Shown piece by piece: positions 1 through 5,498 of a stretch of 5,560 bases of DNA (within the stretch, counting starts at the first letter, position 1; each line of letters opens with the position of its first letter). The stretch is from Gammaproteobacteria bacterium (lineage in GTDB: Bacteria > Pseudomonadota > Gammaproteobacteria > SZUA-152): NCBI GenBank assembly GCA_030599435.1, contig JAUVNZ010000117.1:1-5560 (forward strand). Reading direction: 5' to 3'. The translations under genes and the position numbers were made by a program. The notes below the pieces were generated by a model. The model did no database searches. It had not been told where the DNA came from and saw only the letters and a program-made list of their open reading frames with translations.

Positions 1-12
1 CCCAATTTTTTA

Positions 13-68
13 AATACAAAAGAATTTAATACAAAAGAACTTATACAAATAACCTATACAAAAAACTT
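13..68. repeat. Degenerate AT-rich tandem repeat, four units
   Basis: Four consecutive units share a consensus close to ATACAAAAAACTT: 13-27, 28-42, 43-55 and 56-68. The first two are 15 bp long and differ at one position. The last two are 13 bp long. The block lies about 160 bp upstream of the rho start, ahead of any recognisable promoter box. It could be a protein-binding array, an UP-like A-tract region or simple slippage-derived sequence. Only the repetition itself is seen; any function is inference. Confidence 0.6.
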
Positions 69-115
69 ATTGTGTGACCGTTTTTATCTAATTTTTTCTG
101 GACAATTATTTTCCA

Positions 116-121
116 TATAAC
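116..121 (+). promoter_or_regulatory. Possible -10 box of a rho promoter
   Basis: TATAAC matches the sigma-70 -10 consensus at five of six positions in an AT-rich spacer upstream of rho. The -35 region at the right distance is only a T-run (around 93-98). TGGACA at 99-104 resembles a -35 box but lies only 11 bp away, which is too close. A second -10-like hexamer, TCTAAT at 87-92, also lacks a partner. This is a weak call. The promoter could equally lie upstream of the window, for example at a preceding gene. Confidence 0.2.
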
Positions 122-173
122 AAACAGAAAAATGTCAGTAAAAATCCCTTTTCGGCATAAAGCCAACAGCTTT

Positions 174-210
174 ACACCTTAGGCGCACCCAAAATCCTAC
201 AACCCACCTC
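174..210 (+). promoter_or_regulatory. C-rich, G-poor rho leader, candidate rut-like site
   Basis: This 37-base stretch just before rho has 17 C and only 3 G, contains many YC dinucleotides, and lacks a stable hairpin. Unstructured C>G RNA is the known loading substrate of Rho, and E. coli rho is known to be autoregulated by Rho-dependent termination in its own leader. A similar feedback is inferred here from composition and position only. No canonical Shine-Dalgarno follows; the best match is a short GAAG at 211-214. Confidence 0.35.
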
Positions 211-224
211 GAAGTCAATAAACT

Positions 225-1484
225 ATGAATCTAACCGAACTAAAACTAAAAACCGCCTCTGATTTAAATACCCTCGCTCAGGAAAGTGGCGTACAGGGAA
301 TGTCCCACGCACGAAAACAGGACATTATTTTTGCGCTACTAAAAGCACACGCCAAAAATGGTGAAGATATTTTCGGTGACGGGGTGCTGGAAATTCTCCA
401 GGATGGTTTTGGTTTTTTACGTTCGGCCGACAGCTCATACCTGGCAGGGCCAGACGATATTTATGTCTCACCAAGTCAGATTCGTCGTTTTAGTCTACGT
501 ACTGGCGATACTATTTCTGGAAAAATACGCCCGCCCAAAGATGGAGAGCGCTATTTTGCATTGCTTAAGGTCGCAGAAATTAACTTTGATGCACCAGAAA
601 ATGCAAAAAACAAAGTGCCCTTTGAAAGTCTGACGCCACTATTTGCCAATGAACGCCTTAAGCTGGAATTAGGTAATGGAAGCACCGAAGATCTGACTGC
701 TCGCGTTATTGATATGGCGGCGCCTGTGGGCAAAGGTCAACGTGGCCTTATTGTTTCCCCACCGAAATCCGGTAAAACCATGATGCTGCAATATATTGCA
801 CAAAGCATCGCTGCAAATCATCCTGAGTGCATTCTTATTGTGCTCCTCATCGATGAACGACCTGAAGAAGTTACTGAGATGGCCCGCTCAGTTCGCGGTG
901 AAGTGGTATCCAGTACTTTTGATGAGCCCGCCAGCCGTCATGTTCAAGTAGCGGAAATGGTAATCGAAAAAGCCAAACGTCTGGTTGAACACAAAAAAGA
1001 TGTTGTCATTCTGCTGGACTCCATTACTCGCCTGGCACGCGCCTATAACACGGTTATTCCATCATCCGGCAAAGTGCTCACTGGTGGCGTGGATGCTAAT
1101 GCCCTGCATCGCCCCAAACGCTTCTTTGGTGCCGCTCGTAACATTGAAGAAGGTGGCAGCCTCACTATACTCGCCACGGCACTGGTTGATACTGGTTCGC
1201 GCATGGATGATGTTATTTACGAGGAATTCAAGGGTACTGGCAATATGGAAGTACACCTTGATCGTCGAATTTCTGAGAAACGTATTTATCCTGCTATCGA
1301 TATTAATCGTTCTGGCACACGACGTGAAGAACGATTGACTGCAGCAGATGAGCTACAAAAAATCTGGATTCTACGCAAACTACTTCATCCCATGGATGAA
1401 CTTGCTGCTATCGAATTTCTTCTGGATCGTTTAAAAGATACCAAAACCAATGATGAATTCTTTGCCGCTATGAAACGATCGTAA
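225..1484 (+). CDS. rho: Transcription termination factor Rho
   Basis: Rho is the homohexameric RNA-dependent ATPase/translocase that ends transcription at Rho-dependent sites. The 419 residues equal E. coli Rho in length. The N-terminal helical domain begins MNLTELK as in E. coli, which fixes the start despite a weak ribosome-binding site. The cold-shock-like primary RNA-binding domain has GFGFLR at 61-66, Tyr80 and Glu108/Tyr110. The ATPase core has a P-loop at 178-185 (PPKSGKT, with Lys181 and Lys184), catalytic Glu211 with Arg212, and Walker B ending at Asp265. The Q-loop lies around 278-290, the R-loop around 322-326, and Arg366 is the arginine finger. Residues that contact bicyclomycin in E. 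coli (Lys181, Lys184, Asp210, Arg212, Asp265, Ser266, Arg269, Gly337) are all conserved, so a bicyclomycin-sensitive enzyme is expected. No insertion or truncation is seen. No canonical intrinsic terminator follows. Confidence 0.98.
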   Translation: MNLTELKLKTASDLNTLAQESGVQGMSHARKQDIIFALLKAHAKNGEDIFGDGVLEILQDGFGFLRSADSSYLAGPDDIYVSPSQIRRFSLRTGDTISGKIRPPKDGERYFALLKVAEINFDAPENAKNKVPFESLTPLFANERLKLELGNGSTEDLTARVIDMAAPVGKGQRGLIVSPPKSGKTMMLQYIAQSIAANHPECILIVLLIDERPEEVTEMARSVRGEVVSSTFDEPASRHVQVAEMVIEKAKRLVEHKKDVVILLDSITRLARAYNTVIPSSGKVLTGGVDANALHRPKRFFGAARNIEEGGSLTILATALVDTGSRMDDVIYEEFKGTGNMEVHLDRRISEKRIYPAIDINRSGTRREERLTAADELQKIWILRKLLHPMDELAAIEFLLDRLKDTKTNDEFFAAMKRS

Positions 1485-1569
1485 AAAGCGATAAAAAAAA
1501 TAAAAAACAACGTCTAGTTATTTTTTTAAACTAGTACAAACAATTTCATCTTCCTTCCAAACAAAACGA

Positions 1570-2307
1570 ATGAACAATCGTGCACTCATTCTTTTAGTGT
1601 TGTTTAGCACTTTGTTGCTAAATGCCTGCACACGTGAATATAACACCGAACTAATGAATGCCGCGAAGGGCGGCAATGATATTGCTGTACAAAATGCCCT
1701 AAAACGAGGAGCAAACGTAAACGAACAAAGTAATAAAGGTAAAACCGCGTTAATGTTTGCCGCTTCTGAAGGTCACACAACCGTTGCACGCACATTAATA
1801 GAATATGGCGCCAAGGTTGATATTGCTGACCACTATGGCACATCCGCTTTGATTGTAGCCGCTACTTCCGGGCATGAAAAAATTGTTACCTTATTACTCG
1901 AACACAATGCAAACCTAAACGTGCGGGACGAAAACGGCAGCTCCCCGCTGGTCAATGCCGTTTATTTTGGCCACACCAAAACTGTAAAAGTTTTATTAAC
2001 CTTTCATAAACTGGCCGGGCATGAAAAACTGGATAAGAAAGATGGGGAGGAATTGCTATTGCTTGCCTCAGGCCTGGGTCATAACGACATGATTAACGTG
2101 ATGATTGATTCCGGCATCAGCGCCGATGCTCGCGGACTGAAACAACGTACTGCACTAATGGCAGCCGCTGCTTTTAACAGACCGGAAATCGTAAAAATAC
2201 TTTTGGCTAAAGGTGCAAACCCGGACGCAAAAGATGAAGATGGGAACACCGCCTTTGATGTCGCCAGCGAAAAGGGCAACGATGAAGTTGTAGCCCTCCT
2301 TAAGTAA
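1570..2307 (+). CDS. Ankyrin-repeat lipoprotein, seven repeats
   Basis: This is a 245-residue predicted lipoprotein. Residues 1-19 form a short charged start plus hydrophobic core, ending in a lipobox LNA-Cys20. Thr at +2 is compatible with outer-membrane sorting under the E. coli Lol rule. The rest is almost entirely ankyrin repeats, starting near residues 26, 57, 90, 123, 158, 192 and 225, with typical TALM.AA..GH..iv..Ll..GA.vn signatures. Repeat 4 is irregular, with an extended linker at about 145-157, and the last is a shortened cap. Ankyrin repeats bind protein partners; no catalytic domain is present. No Shine-Dalgarno is visible before the ATG, but the exact signal peptide and lipobox support this start. 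It lies 85 bp after rho on the same strand and could be read through from it. It converges on the cytochrome gene. The function is unknown; a periplasmic scaffold or inhibitor is inferred. Confidence 0.9.
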   Translation: MNNRALILLVLFSTLLLNACTREYNTELMNAAKGGNDIAVQNALKRGANVNEQSNKGKTALMFAASEGHTTVARTLIEYGAKVDIADHYGTSALIVAATSGHEKIVTLLLEHNANLNVRDENGSSPLVNAVYFGHTKTVKVLLTFHKLAGHEKLDKKDGEELLLLASGLGHNDMINVMIDSGISADARGLKQRTALMAAAAFNRPEIVKILLAKGANPDAKDEDGNTAFDVASEKGNDEVVALLK

Positions 2308-2411
2308 TATAAGTTTAAGTAACTCAGCTCAAAGCTACATCAGTTCAAACGTGCTAACTGACTTTCTATCAAAATCCCTCTGGTTTAATTAATTTCTCAA
2401 CCGCTTCCTAT
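2308..2411. other. Convergent intergenic spacer without a clear terminator
   Basis: These 104 bases separate two convergent genes. TAAGTAA occurs twice (2301-2307 and 2315-2321). A 6-bp inverted repeat (TCAGTT at 2340-2345, AACTGA at 2356-2361) has a 10-base loop but no T-tract on either strand. No gene-sized open frame and no convincing intrinsic terminator is seen, so 3' ends here may be Rho-dependent or overlapping. Confidence 0.5.
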
Positions 2412-3077
2412 TTATTCAACAACTTCTTCCGTAGGTGTTACGCCCATGACTTTGTTCCAATTCCCGGGGGTACCTTCGTGAGGAACATTATGACATCGTT
2501 CGCAAGTCCAAAGCGTAAAGGCCGCCCTACCATGACAAGCTCCGCATTGTTCACCCGCGAGGATGCTGTCCATTGAGAGGTTATTAGCGCCCTTTTTCTG
2601 AATAAAAATTGCGGGATGGCAATTGGAACATGCCAGCCATTTGGTGTGCGCAAGATGGGGAAACTTCACCCAGGGCATCTGATCCGTATTTTTGAAGATG
2701 ATATCCATATCAAGAGACATCATCTTCGATTTATCCAGAAGATCAGCACGGGGTTCGATAATGCCAAGATCCATCGCCTTTACCCAGTCAACGCCTCCAC
2801 GTCGATCAAGCGGGAAGGCGCTCATTGCCTCTGCGGGCTCCTGCAGTGCGCTTATAGCTGTATTTTTGGGGTCATGTATTCCGTCTGTTGCTAACGACTC
2901 TGTTTTAACTTCCGTGGCAAACTCCCTGTTGTCACGCCAGCGTTTGCCTATACCCGCACCACTATCTACTTCGTACTGCGAACCACGAGTAGCTGATTGA
3001 CGGCTGGTTGAACATGCCAACAACAGCTGTACTACAAAAATCGATGCGATAAGCATAACCATTAAACTGCGAAACAT
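2412..3077 (-). CDS. Triheme c7-type cytochrome c lipoprotein
   Basis: This is a 221-residue predicted periplasm-facing lipoprotein electron carrier. The signal peptide ends in the lipobox LLA-Cys22, with Ser at +2. Residues 23-135 form a polar region without heme motifs. The C-terminal domain carries three CXXCH heme sites: Cys150-Cys153-His154, Cys178-Cys181-His182 and Cys192-Cys195-His196. Its pattern (FPHLAH, then CSNCHPAIF, CGACHG, CERCH) resembles the triheme c7/cytochrome c3-like domains found in multiheme electron-transfer proteins. His141, His144 and His200 are the only other histidines in the domain, exactly enough for bis-His ligation of three low-potential hemes. The start is firm: a strong AGGAG Shine-Dalgarno lies 7 bases before the ATG. 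The gene is 68 bp downstream of the ankyrin gene on the same strand and is probably cotranscribed with it. Its redox partner and pathway are unknown. Confidence 0.9.
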   Translation of the reverse strand: MFRSLMVMLIASIFVVQLLLACSTSRQSATRGSQYEVDSGAGIGKRWRDNREFATEVKTESLATDGIHDPKNTAISALQEPAEAMSAFPLDRRGGVDWVKAMDLGIIEPRADLLDKSKMMSLDMDIIFKNTDQMPWVKFPHLAHTKWLACSNCHPAIFIQKKGANNLSMDSILAGEQCGACHGRAAFTLWTCERCHNVPHEGTPGNWNKVMGVTPTEEVVE

Positions 3078-3084
3078 TTTACTT

Positions 3085-3089
3085 CTCCT
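3085..3089 (-). promoter_or_regulatory. Strong ribosome-binding site of the cytochrome gene
   Basis: On the minus strand AGGAG lies 7 bases before the ATG at 3077. It is the only near-consensus, well-spaced Shine-Dalgarno in the window, and it supports efficient independent translation of the cytochrome within a shared transcript. Confidence 0.75.
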
Positions 3090-3145
3090 GATTTACTATT
3101 TCCCAATTACTTCTACTAATTACAGAAACTACTTTTTACCATACG

Positions 3146-3721
3146 CTATTTTACGCCAGCTAACTCCAATAGTTTTACAATTTCAGTGTAATTTTCAGAC
3201 CGGGCAATAGTCATTACAGTCCGACCGTCGTTTGCTTTTGTTTTGATATCAATACCACTGGCAATTAATTCACTAACAACGCCCTTATGATTACGGTTAA
3301 CGGCCCAGAACAGCGCTGTCCAACCATATTTTTCAGTTTTGCCGCTATTTGCACCACGACTTAATAATAACTGCGTTGCTTCAACATTGCCTGTTGCTGC
3401 TGCACGCATTAATGCTGTCCAGCCATTGTCGTCCTGATGATTAATGTCGGCCCCTGCATCCAGCAAAACGGCCATTGCAGCTGTTTTATTTTGTTTAGCG
3501 CTATGCGCCAAAGCAGTCCAGCCAACATTATTACTCTCATCCACATCTGTGCCCTGTTTCAGAGAAAGACGTACGGTTACAGGGTTACCAGACATCGCCT
3601 GCTCCATTAATTTTGTATTTCCATCGCAAGCACCAAGCAAGCCAAACAATACAATATATAGACTTAATATTAAGCTCTGTTTTATTGGTCTTTTTATTAA
3701 GTGCTTTGTAGTCTGATTCAC
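3146..3721 (-). CDS. Ankyrin-repeat lipoprotein, second copy
   Basis: From a GTG at 3721-3719 this encodes a 191-residue protein. The open frame extends to a TTG at 3769, but that start would put 47 residues before the lipobox and has no Shine-Dalgarno. The GTG follows GGTGG (3729-3725), although the spacing is only 3 bases. It leaves a Lys/Arg-containing n-region, a hydrophobic core and the lipobox LGA-Cys32, a normal lipoprotein signal. Asp at +2 is the inner-membrane retention signal in E. coli. About five ankyrin repeats follow, with GWTAL.raa..gn signatures, and the protein stops shortly after the last repeat. It is related in architecture to the ankyrin gene at 1570-2307 but clearly divergent from it. 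The gene precedes the cytochrome on the same strand and is probably its operon partner. The function is unknown; a periplasmic protein-binding scaffold is inferred. Confidence 0.85.
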   Translation of the reverse strand: MNQTTKHLIKRPIKQSLILSLYIVLFGLLGACDGNTKLMEQAMSGNPVTVRLSLKQGTDVDESNNVGWTALAHSAKQNKTAAMAVLLDAGADINHQDDNGWTALMRAAATGNVEATQLLLSRGANSGKTEKYGWTALFWAVNRNHKGVVSELIASGIDIKTKANDGRTVMTIARSENYTEIVKLLELAGVK

Positions 3722-3910
3722 GATCCACCAGCGTCCATGTATAAATTTATCTGCGAGATTGTGTAACAAAAAGATAAAAATTGTAGCAATTCATGGTACA
3801 TGAGCATAGGCAGCAGGGCTCGCCTCGGTTAAAATATCGCTCTCTCAAAACCTCCTAATCTCTGTCTATACTACTTAAAAAATCATTTAGCTGAAGGATA
3901 CATACCGTAA
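3722..3910. promoter_or_regulatory. Divergent spacer between the ankyrin gene and thiO
   Basis: This spacer should hold promoters for both directions. For thiO, TATACT at 3867-3872 matches the -10 consensus at five of six positions, but its -35 region (around 3844-3849) is poor. For the minus strand, TACAAT (complement of 3780-3785) is a five-of-six -10 candidate, also without a good -35. Between them are a perfect dyad, TCATG/CATGA around a GTA centre (3791-3803), and an imperfect hairpin (AGGCAGC at 3808-3814 with GCT and GCCT at 3818-3825, one bulged C). The dyad is placed where an operator could act on both promoters. The thiO ribosome-binding site is AAGGA at 3894-3898, with a long 12-base spacing. 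Confidence 0.35.
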
Positions 3911-5011
3911 ATGAGCGACTACCTTATCGTTGGCGGTGGCATTATCGGCCTGTTAACTGCTCGTGCTCTAAGCGAGAACGGTGCCAGCGTTACCATTATT
4001 GAGCGTGGCCAATTTGGTCAGGAATCCTCATGGGCTGGTGGCGGTATTCTTTCACCCCTCTATCCCTGGAAATACCCTACAGCGGTTAACACTCTGGCAG
4101 AGTGGAGTCAGCCCAAATACCAGGAACTTGCCCAGCAATTACAACAAAACACCGGTATCGACGTAGAATGGGAAAAAAGCGGTCTGCTAATACTGGATGA
4201 CGATCAGATCGATGCAGCACTCGCCTGGTCGCAGACTTCAGGCTGCAATTTATCTGTTGTAGGCCCCAATGAAATCCACAATATTGAACCTGCCGCCTGT
4301 ACCAACCAACAACGTGGCATCTGGATGCCTGACGTCGCACAAATACGTAACCCTGTCCTGATAAAAGCACTACTGGAAGAATTACAAAACAGCGGCGTAC
4401 GAATGGCCCCTGAAACTGAAGTCACCCACCTGCTTAAAAGAAACGGTCGCATCGAAGGGGTCCGCACCGAATACAGTGAAATCATGGCTGACAATACTAT
4501 TATTGCCTGCGGAGCCTGGAGCGCAATATTACTCAAGGGGATTGGGCAGGAATTACCCGTGGTCCCCGTACGCGGGCAAATGATTCTCTATCATGCCAAA
4601 CCTGGTCAATTGAATCGCATTGTCCTCAAGGAAGGCCACTACGCTATTCCCCGCCGTGATGGTCGCGTGCTGGTTGGCAGCACCATGGAAGATGTGGGTT
4701 TCGACAAAGCCATCACAGAAGAGGCTCGCGAGGAGCTCGATGCCACAGCCAAACAACTGGTGCCAATATTAGCCAGCGCCAAAATCGAGCGGCAATGGTC
4801 CGGTTTACGACCTGGCTCACCAACTGGAGTACCCTTTATCGGCCCTCACCCCAAAATGGAGGGGCTATTCATCAATGCAGGCCATTATCGCAATGGCGTC
4901 GTAATGGCGCCTGCTTCAGCACAACTTATGGTAGATATACTTCTCCAACATGAGTCCACCGTGGTTGACCCCAAACCTTATAGCCTCGAAGGGCGACTCA
5001 CTGCGGCTTAA
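3911..5011 (+). CDS. thiO: Glycine oxidase ThiO (FAD-dependent, thiamine thiazole synthesis)
   Basis: This protein is predicted to oxidise glycine to the imine with O2, releasing H2O2. The imine is the two-carbon-nitrogen donor used by ThiG for the thiazole ring of thiamine. It is a cytosolic flavoenzyme of the DAO/GO family, and its 366 residues are close to the 369 of Bacillus subtilis glycine oxidase. The FAD dinucleotide fold is at the N-terminus: GGGIIG at 8-13 and Glu31 closing the second strand. SSWAGGGILSP at 39-49 is the family motif around the flavin. Tyr244 in GHYAIPR and Arg300 in GLRP match the substrate-carboxylate Tyr and Arg positions of glycine oxidases. INAGHYRNG (about 321-329) is the C-terminal FAD motif. 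No thiS, thiG or thiF lies nearby, so the partners are elsewhere. A related family oxidase with another amine substrate cannot be excluded. Confidence 0.88.
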   Translation: MSDYLIVGGGIIGLLTARALSENGASVTIIERGQFGQESSWAGGGILSPLYPWKYPTAVNTLAEWSQPKYQELAQQLQQNTGIDVEWEKSGLLILDDDQIDAALAWSQTSGCNLSVVGPNEIHNIEPAACTNQQRGIWMPDVAQIRNPVLIKALLEELQNSGVRMAPETEVTHLLKRNGRIEGVRTEYSEIMADNTIIACGAWSAILLKGIGQELPVVPVRGQMILYHAKPGQLNRIVLKEGHYAIPRRDGRVLVGSTMEDVGFDKAITEEAREELDATAKQLVPILASAKIERQWSGLRPGSPTGVPFIGPHPKMEGLFINAGHYRNGVVMAPASAQLMVDILLQHESTVVDPKPYSLEGRLTAA

Positions 5012-5043
5012 ATTGTTGCTGTCCATCTCGTATAATCCTGACT
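5008..5043 (+). promoter_or_regulatory. Promoter of the tRNA-Thr gene
   Basis: A perfect -10 box TATAAT at 5031-5036 is followed by the C-rich stretch CCTGACTCC. The expected start is near 5043, leaving a 16-base leader before the tRNA. The -35 at 17 bp spacing is TTAAAT (5008-5013), only three of six matches, and it overlaps the thiO stop codon. A better-looking TTGTTG at 5013-5018 is too close, with 12 bp spacing. The tRNA therefore probably has its own promoter in addition to any read-through from thiO. Confidence 0.65.
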
Positions 5044-5058
5044 CCACATAATAAGATT

Positions 5059-5134
5059 GCCGGAGTAGCTCAGTCGGTAGAGCACTTCACTCGTAATGAA
5101 GGGGTCGGGGGTTCGATTCCTCTCTCCGGCACCA
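5059..5134 (+). tRNA. tRNA-Thr (anticodon CGT)
   Basis: A complete 76-base cloverleaf is encoded. The acceptor stem GCCGGAG (5059-5065) pairs with CTCCGGC (5124-5130). The D-arm stems are GCTC and GAGC. The anticodon stem is CTTCA/TGAAG (5085-5089 and 5097-5101), with loop CTCGTAA and anticodon CGT at 5092-5094, which reads ACG (threonine). The T-stem is GGGGG/CCTCT with loop TTCGATT. The discriminator is A5131, and CCA (5132-5134) is encoded in the DNA, as in enteric-type gammaproteobacteria. No pairing defect is seen beyond two G-T pairs in the T-stem. Part of its 3' end is duplicated downstream at 5171-5273. Confidence 0.97.
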
Positions 5135-5170
5135 ATATTGGCCAAGCTATTAATTATAAACACATAAGCA

Positions 5171-5273
5171 GTCGGGGGTTGACCCACACCATCCATGGTG
5201 TGGCCCCTGCGGGCGCACTTCGTGCGTCCCGTTTTGTTCCAGACAAAACGGTCAATTCCTCTCTCCGGCACCA
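5171..5273 (+). repeat. Partial duplicate of the tRNA-Thr 3' end, split by a hairpin insert
   Basis: The left part, GTCGGGGGTT at 5171-5180, repeats tRNA positions 5104-5113. The right part, 19 bases ending in CCGGCACCA at 5255-5273, repeats 5116-5134 exactly, and TC at 5252-5253 also matches the T-loop. Together they rebuild a variable-loop end, T-stem (5174-5178 with 5258-5262), acceptor 3' strand and CCA, with about 70 foreign bases in place of the T-loop. The copy starts 36 bases after the tRNA and is followed by six T at 5274-5279, so it is probably the tail of the tRNA transcript. The E. coli tyrT rtT repeats are a known case of tRNA 3'-end duplicates downstream of a tRNA. Whether this one arose by transposition, integration or unequal recombination is not visible. 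Confidence 0.85.
5179..5255 (+). repeat. Cloverleaf-like palindromic element inside the tRNA copy
   Basis: The insert is bounded by a perfect 6-bp inverted repeat, TTGACC (5179-5184) and GGTCAA (5250-5255). Inside lie three hairpins. Hairpin 1 pairs CACACCAT (5185-5192) with ATGGTGTG (5195-5202). Hairpin 2 pairs GGG and CGCAC (5211-5218) with GTGCG and CCC (5222-5230), with one bulged T and a TTC loop. Hairpin 3 pairs GTTTTGT (5231-5237) with ACAAAAC (5243-5249), with loop TCCAG. Only the linker 5203-5210 stays unpaired, so the 77 bases can form a compact four-way junction. No open frame of note and no transposase is present, so it is at most a non-autonomous element. The structure is predicted by eye. 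Confidence 0.8.
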
Positions 5274-5279
5274 TTTTTT
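5274..5279 (+). terminator. Possible end of the tRNA-Thr transcript
   Basis: A run of six T follows directly after the CCA of the split tRNA copy and the strongly structured element before it. The last stable stem ends about 11 bases upstream of the T-run, unlike a canonical intrinsic terminator, so this is tentative. The tRNA 5' acceptor strand pairing with CTCCGGC at 5263-5269 would bring a stem within four bases of the T-run. Confidence 0.35.
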
Positions 5280-5329
5280 AAAACGTGATCTCGGCAATTG
5301 CTCGGTCTCCGTTCCAGACTCGACTCTAC

Positions 5330-5424
5330 CGATTCCATCCATGGAATCGTCCATGCATTGCTCTACCTCCTGCATGACCGCCAGGGATGGCGGAAATGCA
5401 AAGAGATTGTCAGGAACAATCTCT
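5330..5424. repeat. Second cluster of palindromic hairpin elements
   Basis: Three strong hairpins occur in 95 bases. 5330-5349 pairs CGATTCCAT with ATGGAATCG around CC. 5371-5400 pairs TGCAT with ATGCA and CCGCCA (5378-5383) with TGGCGG (5388-5393) around GGGA. 5402-5424 pairs AGAGATTGT with ACAATCTCT around CAGGA. Their tips match those of the element inside the tRNA copy: CCATCCATGG is identical, CCATCCCTGG is inverted, and the 5-base-loop hairpin is inverted, while the stem bases differ. This is therefore a dispersed hairpin family rather than chance palindromes. No known family name is recognised. Confidence 0.75.
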
Positions 5425-5452
5425 GCCCATGCAGTCGTGTCCCATATTATTT

Positions 5453-5463
5453 TGTCAATGACA
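5453..5463. repeat. Short perfect dyad
   Basis: TGTCA and TGACA flank a single A, a perfect 11-base dyad in the terminal non-coding region. It is short enough to be chance and is listed because it lies in a stretch dominated by palindromes. Confidence 0.3.
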
Positions 5464-5498
5464 GCTATGCAGCGATTGCGGTCATTCACATCGGTAAT

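Noticed and set aside
985..1338. Open frames overlapping rho in other frames
   Set aside because: They lie wholly inside the strongly conserved rho gene and have no independent start signals.
1514..1534. Intrinsic terminator after rho
   Set aside because: CTAGTT and AACTAG pair, but the T-run sits in the loop rather than after the stem, and the stem is short and AT-rich. On the minus strand a T-rich tract follows, but six bases away and behind the same weak stem.
2340..2361. Bidirectional terminator between the convergent genes
   Set aside because: The 6-bp stem has a 10-base loop and no T-tract on either strand.
2616..3000. Plus-strand frames across the cytochrome gene
   Set aside because: They are antisense to the clear CXXCH-containing frame, which has the strong ribosome-binding site and the signal peptide.
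5171..5255. Integron attC site or insertion sequence
   Set aside because: No attC core sites, integrase or transposase are visible; the terminal inverted repeats are only 6 bp and there is no clear target duplication apart from the tRNA sequence.
5008..5274. An 88-codon minus-strand frame covering the tRNA gene
   Set aside because: It reads antisense through the tRNA and its partial copy; the similar peptide segments reflect the DNA duplication, not a protein.
5135..5275. A second, complete tRNA gene after tRNA-Thr
   Set aside because: Only the T-arm and acceptor 3' strand are present. No 5' acceptor strand, D-arm or anticodon arm precedes 5171.
5171..5424. CRISPR array
   Set aside because: The repeated units are hairpins with variable stems and irregular spacing and orientation, without constant direct repeats and unique spacers.
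5154..5489. A 111-codon open frame on the minus strand across the hairpin region
   Set aside because: It is built from hairpin arms and the split tRNA copy, has no Shine-Dalgarno before its start and resembles no family I know. Palindromic arrays often stay open by chance.
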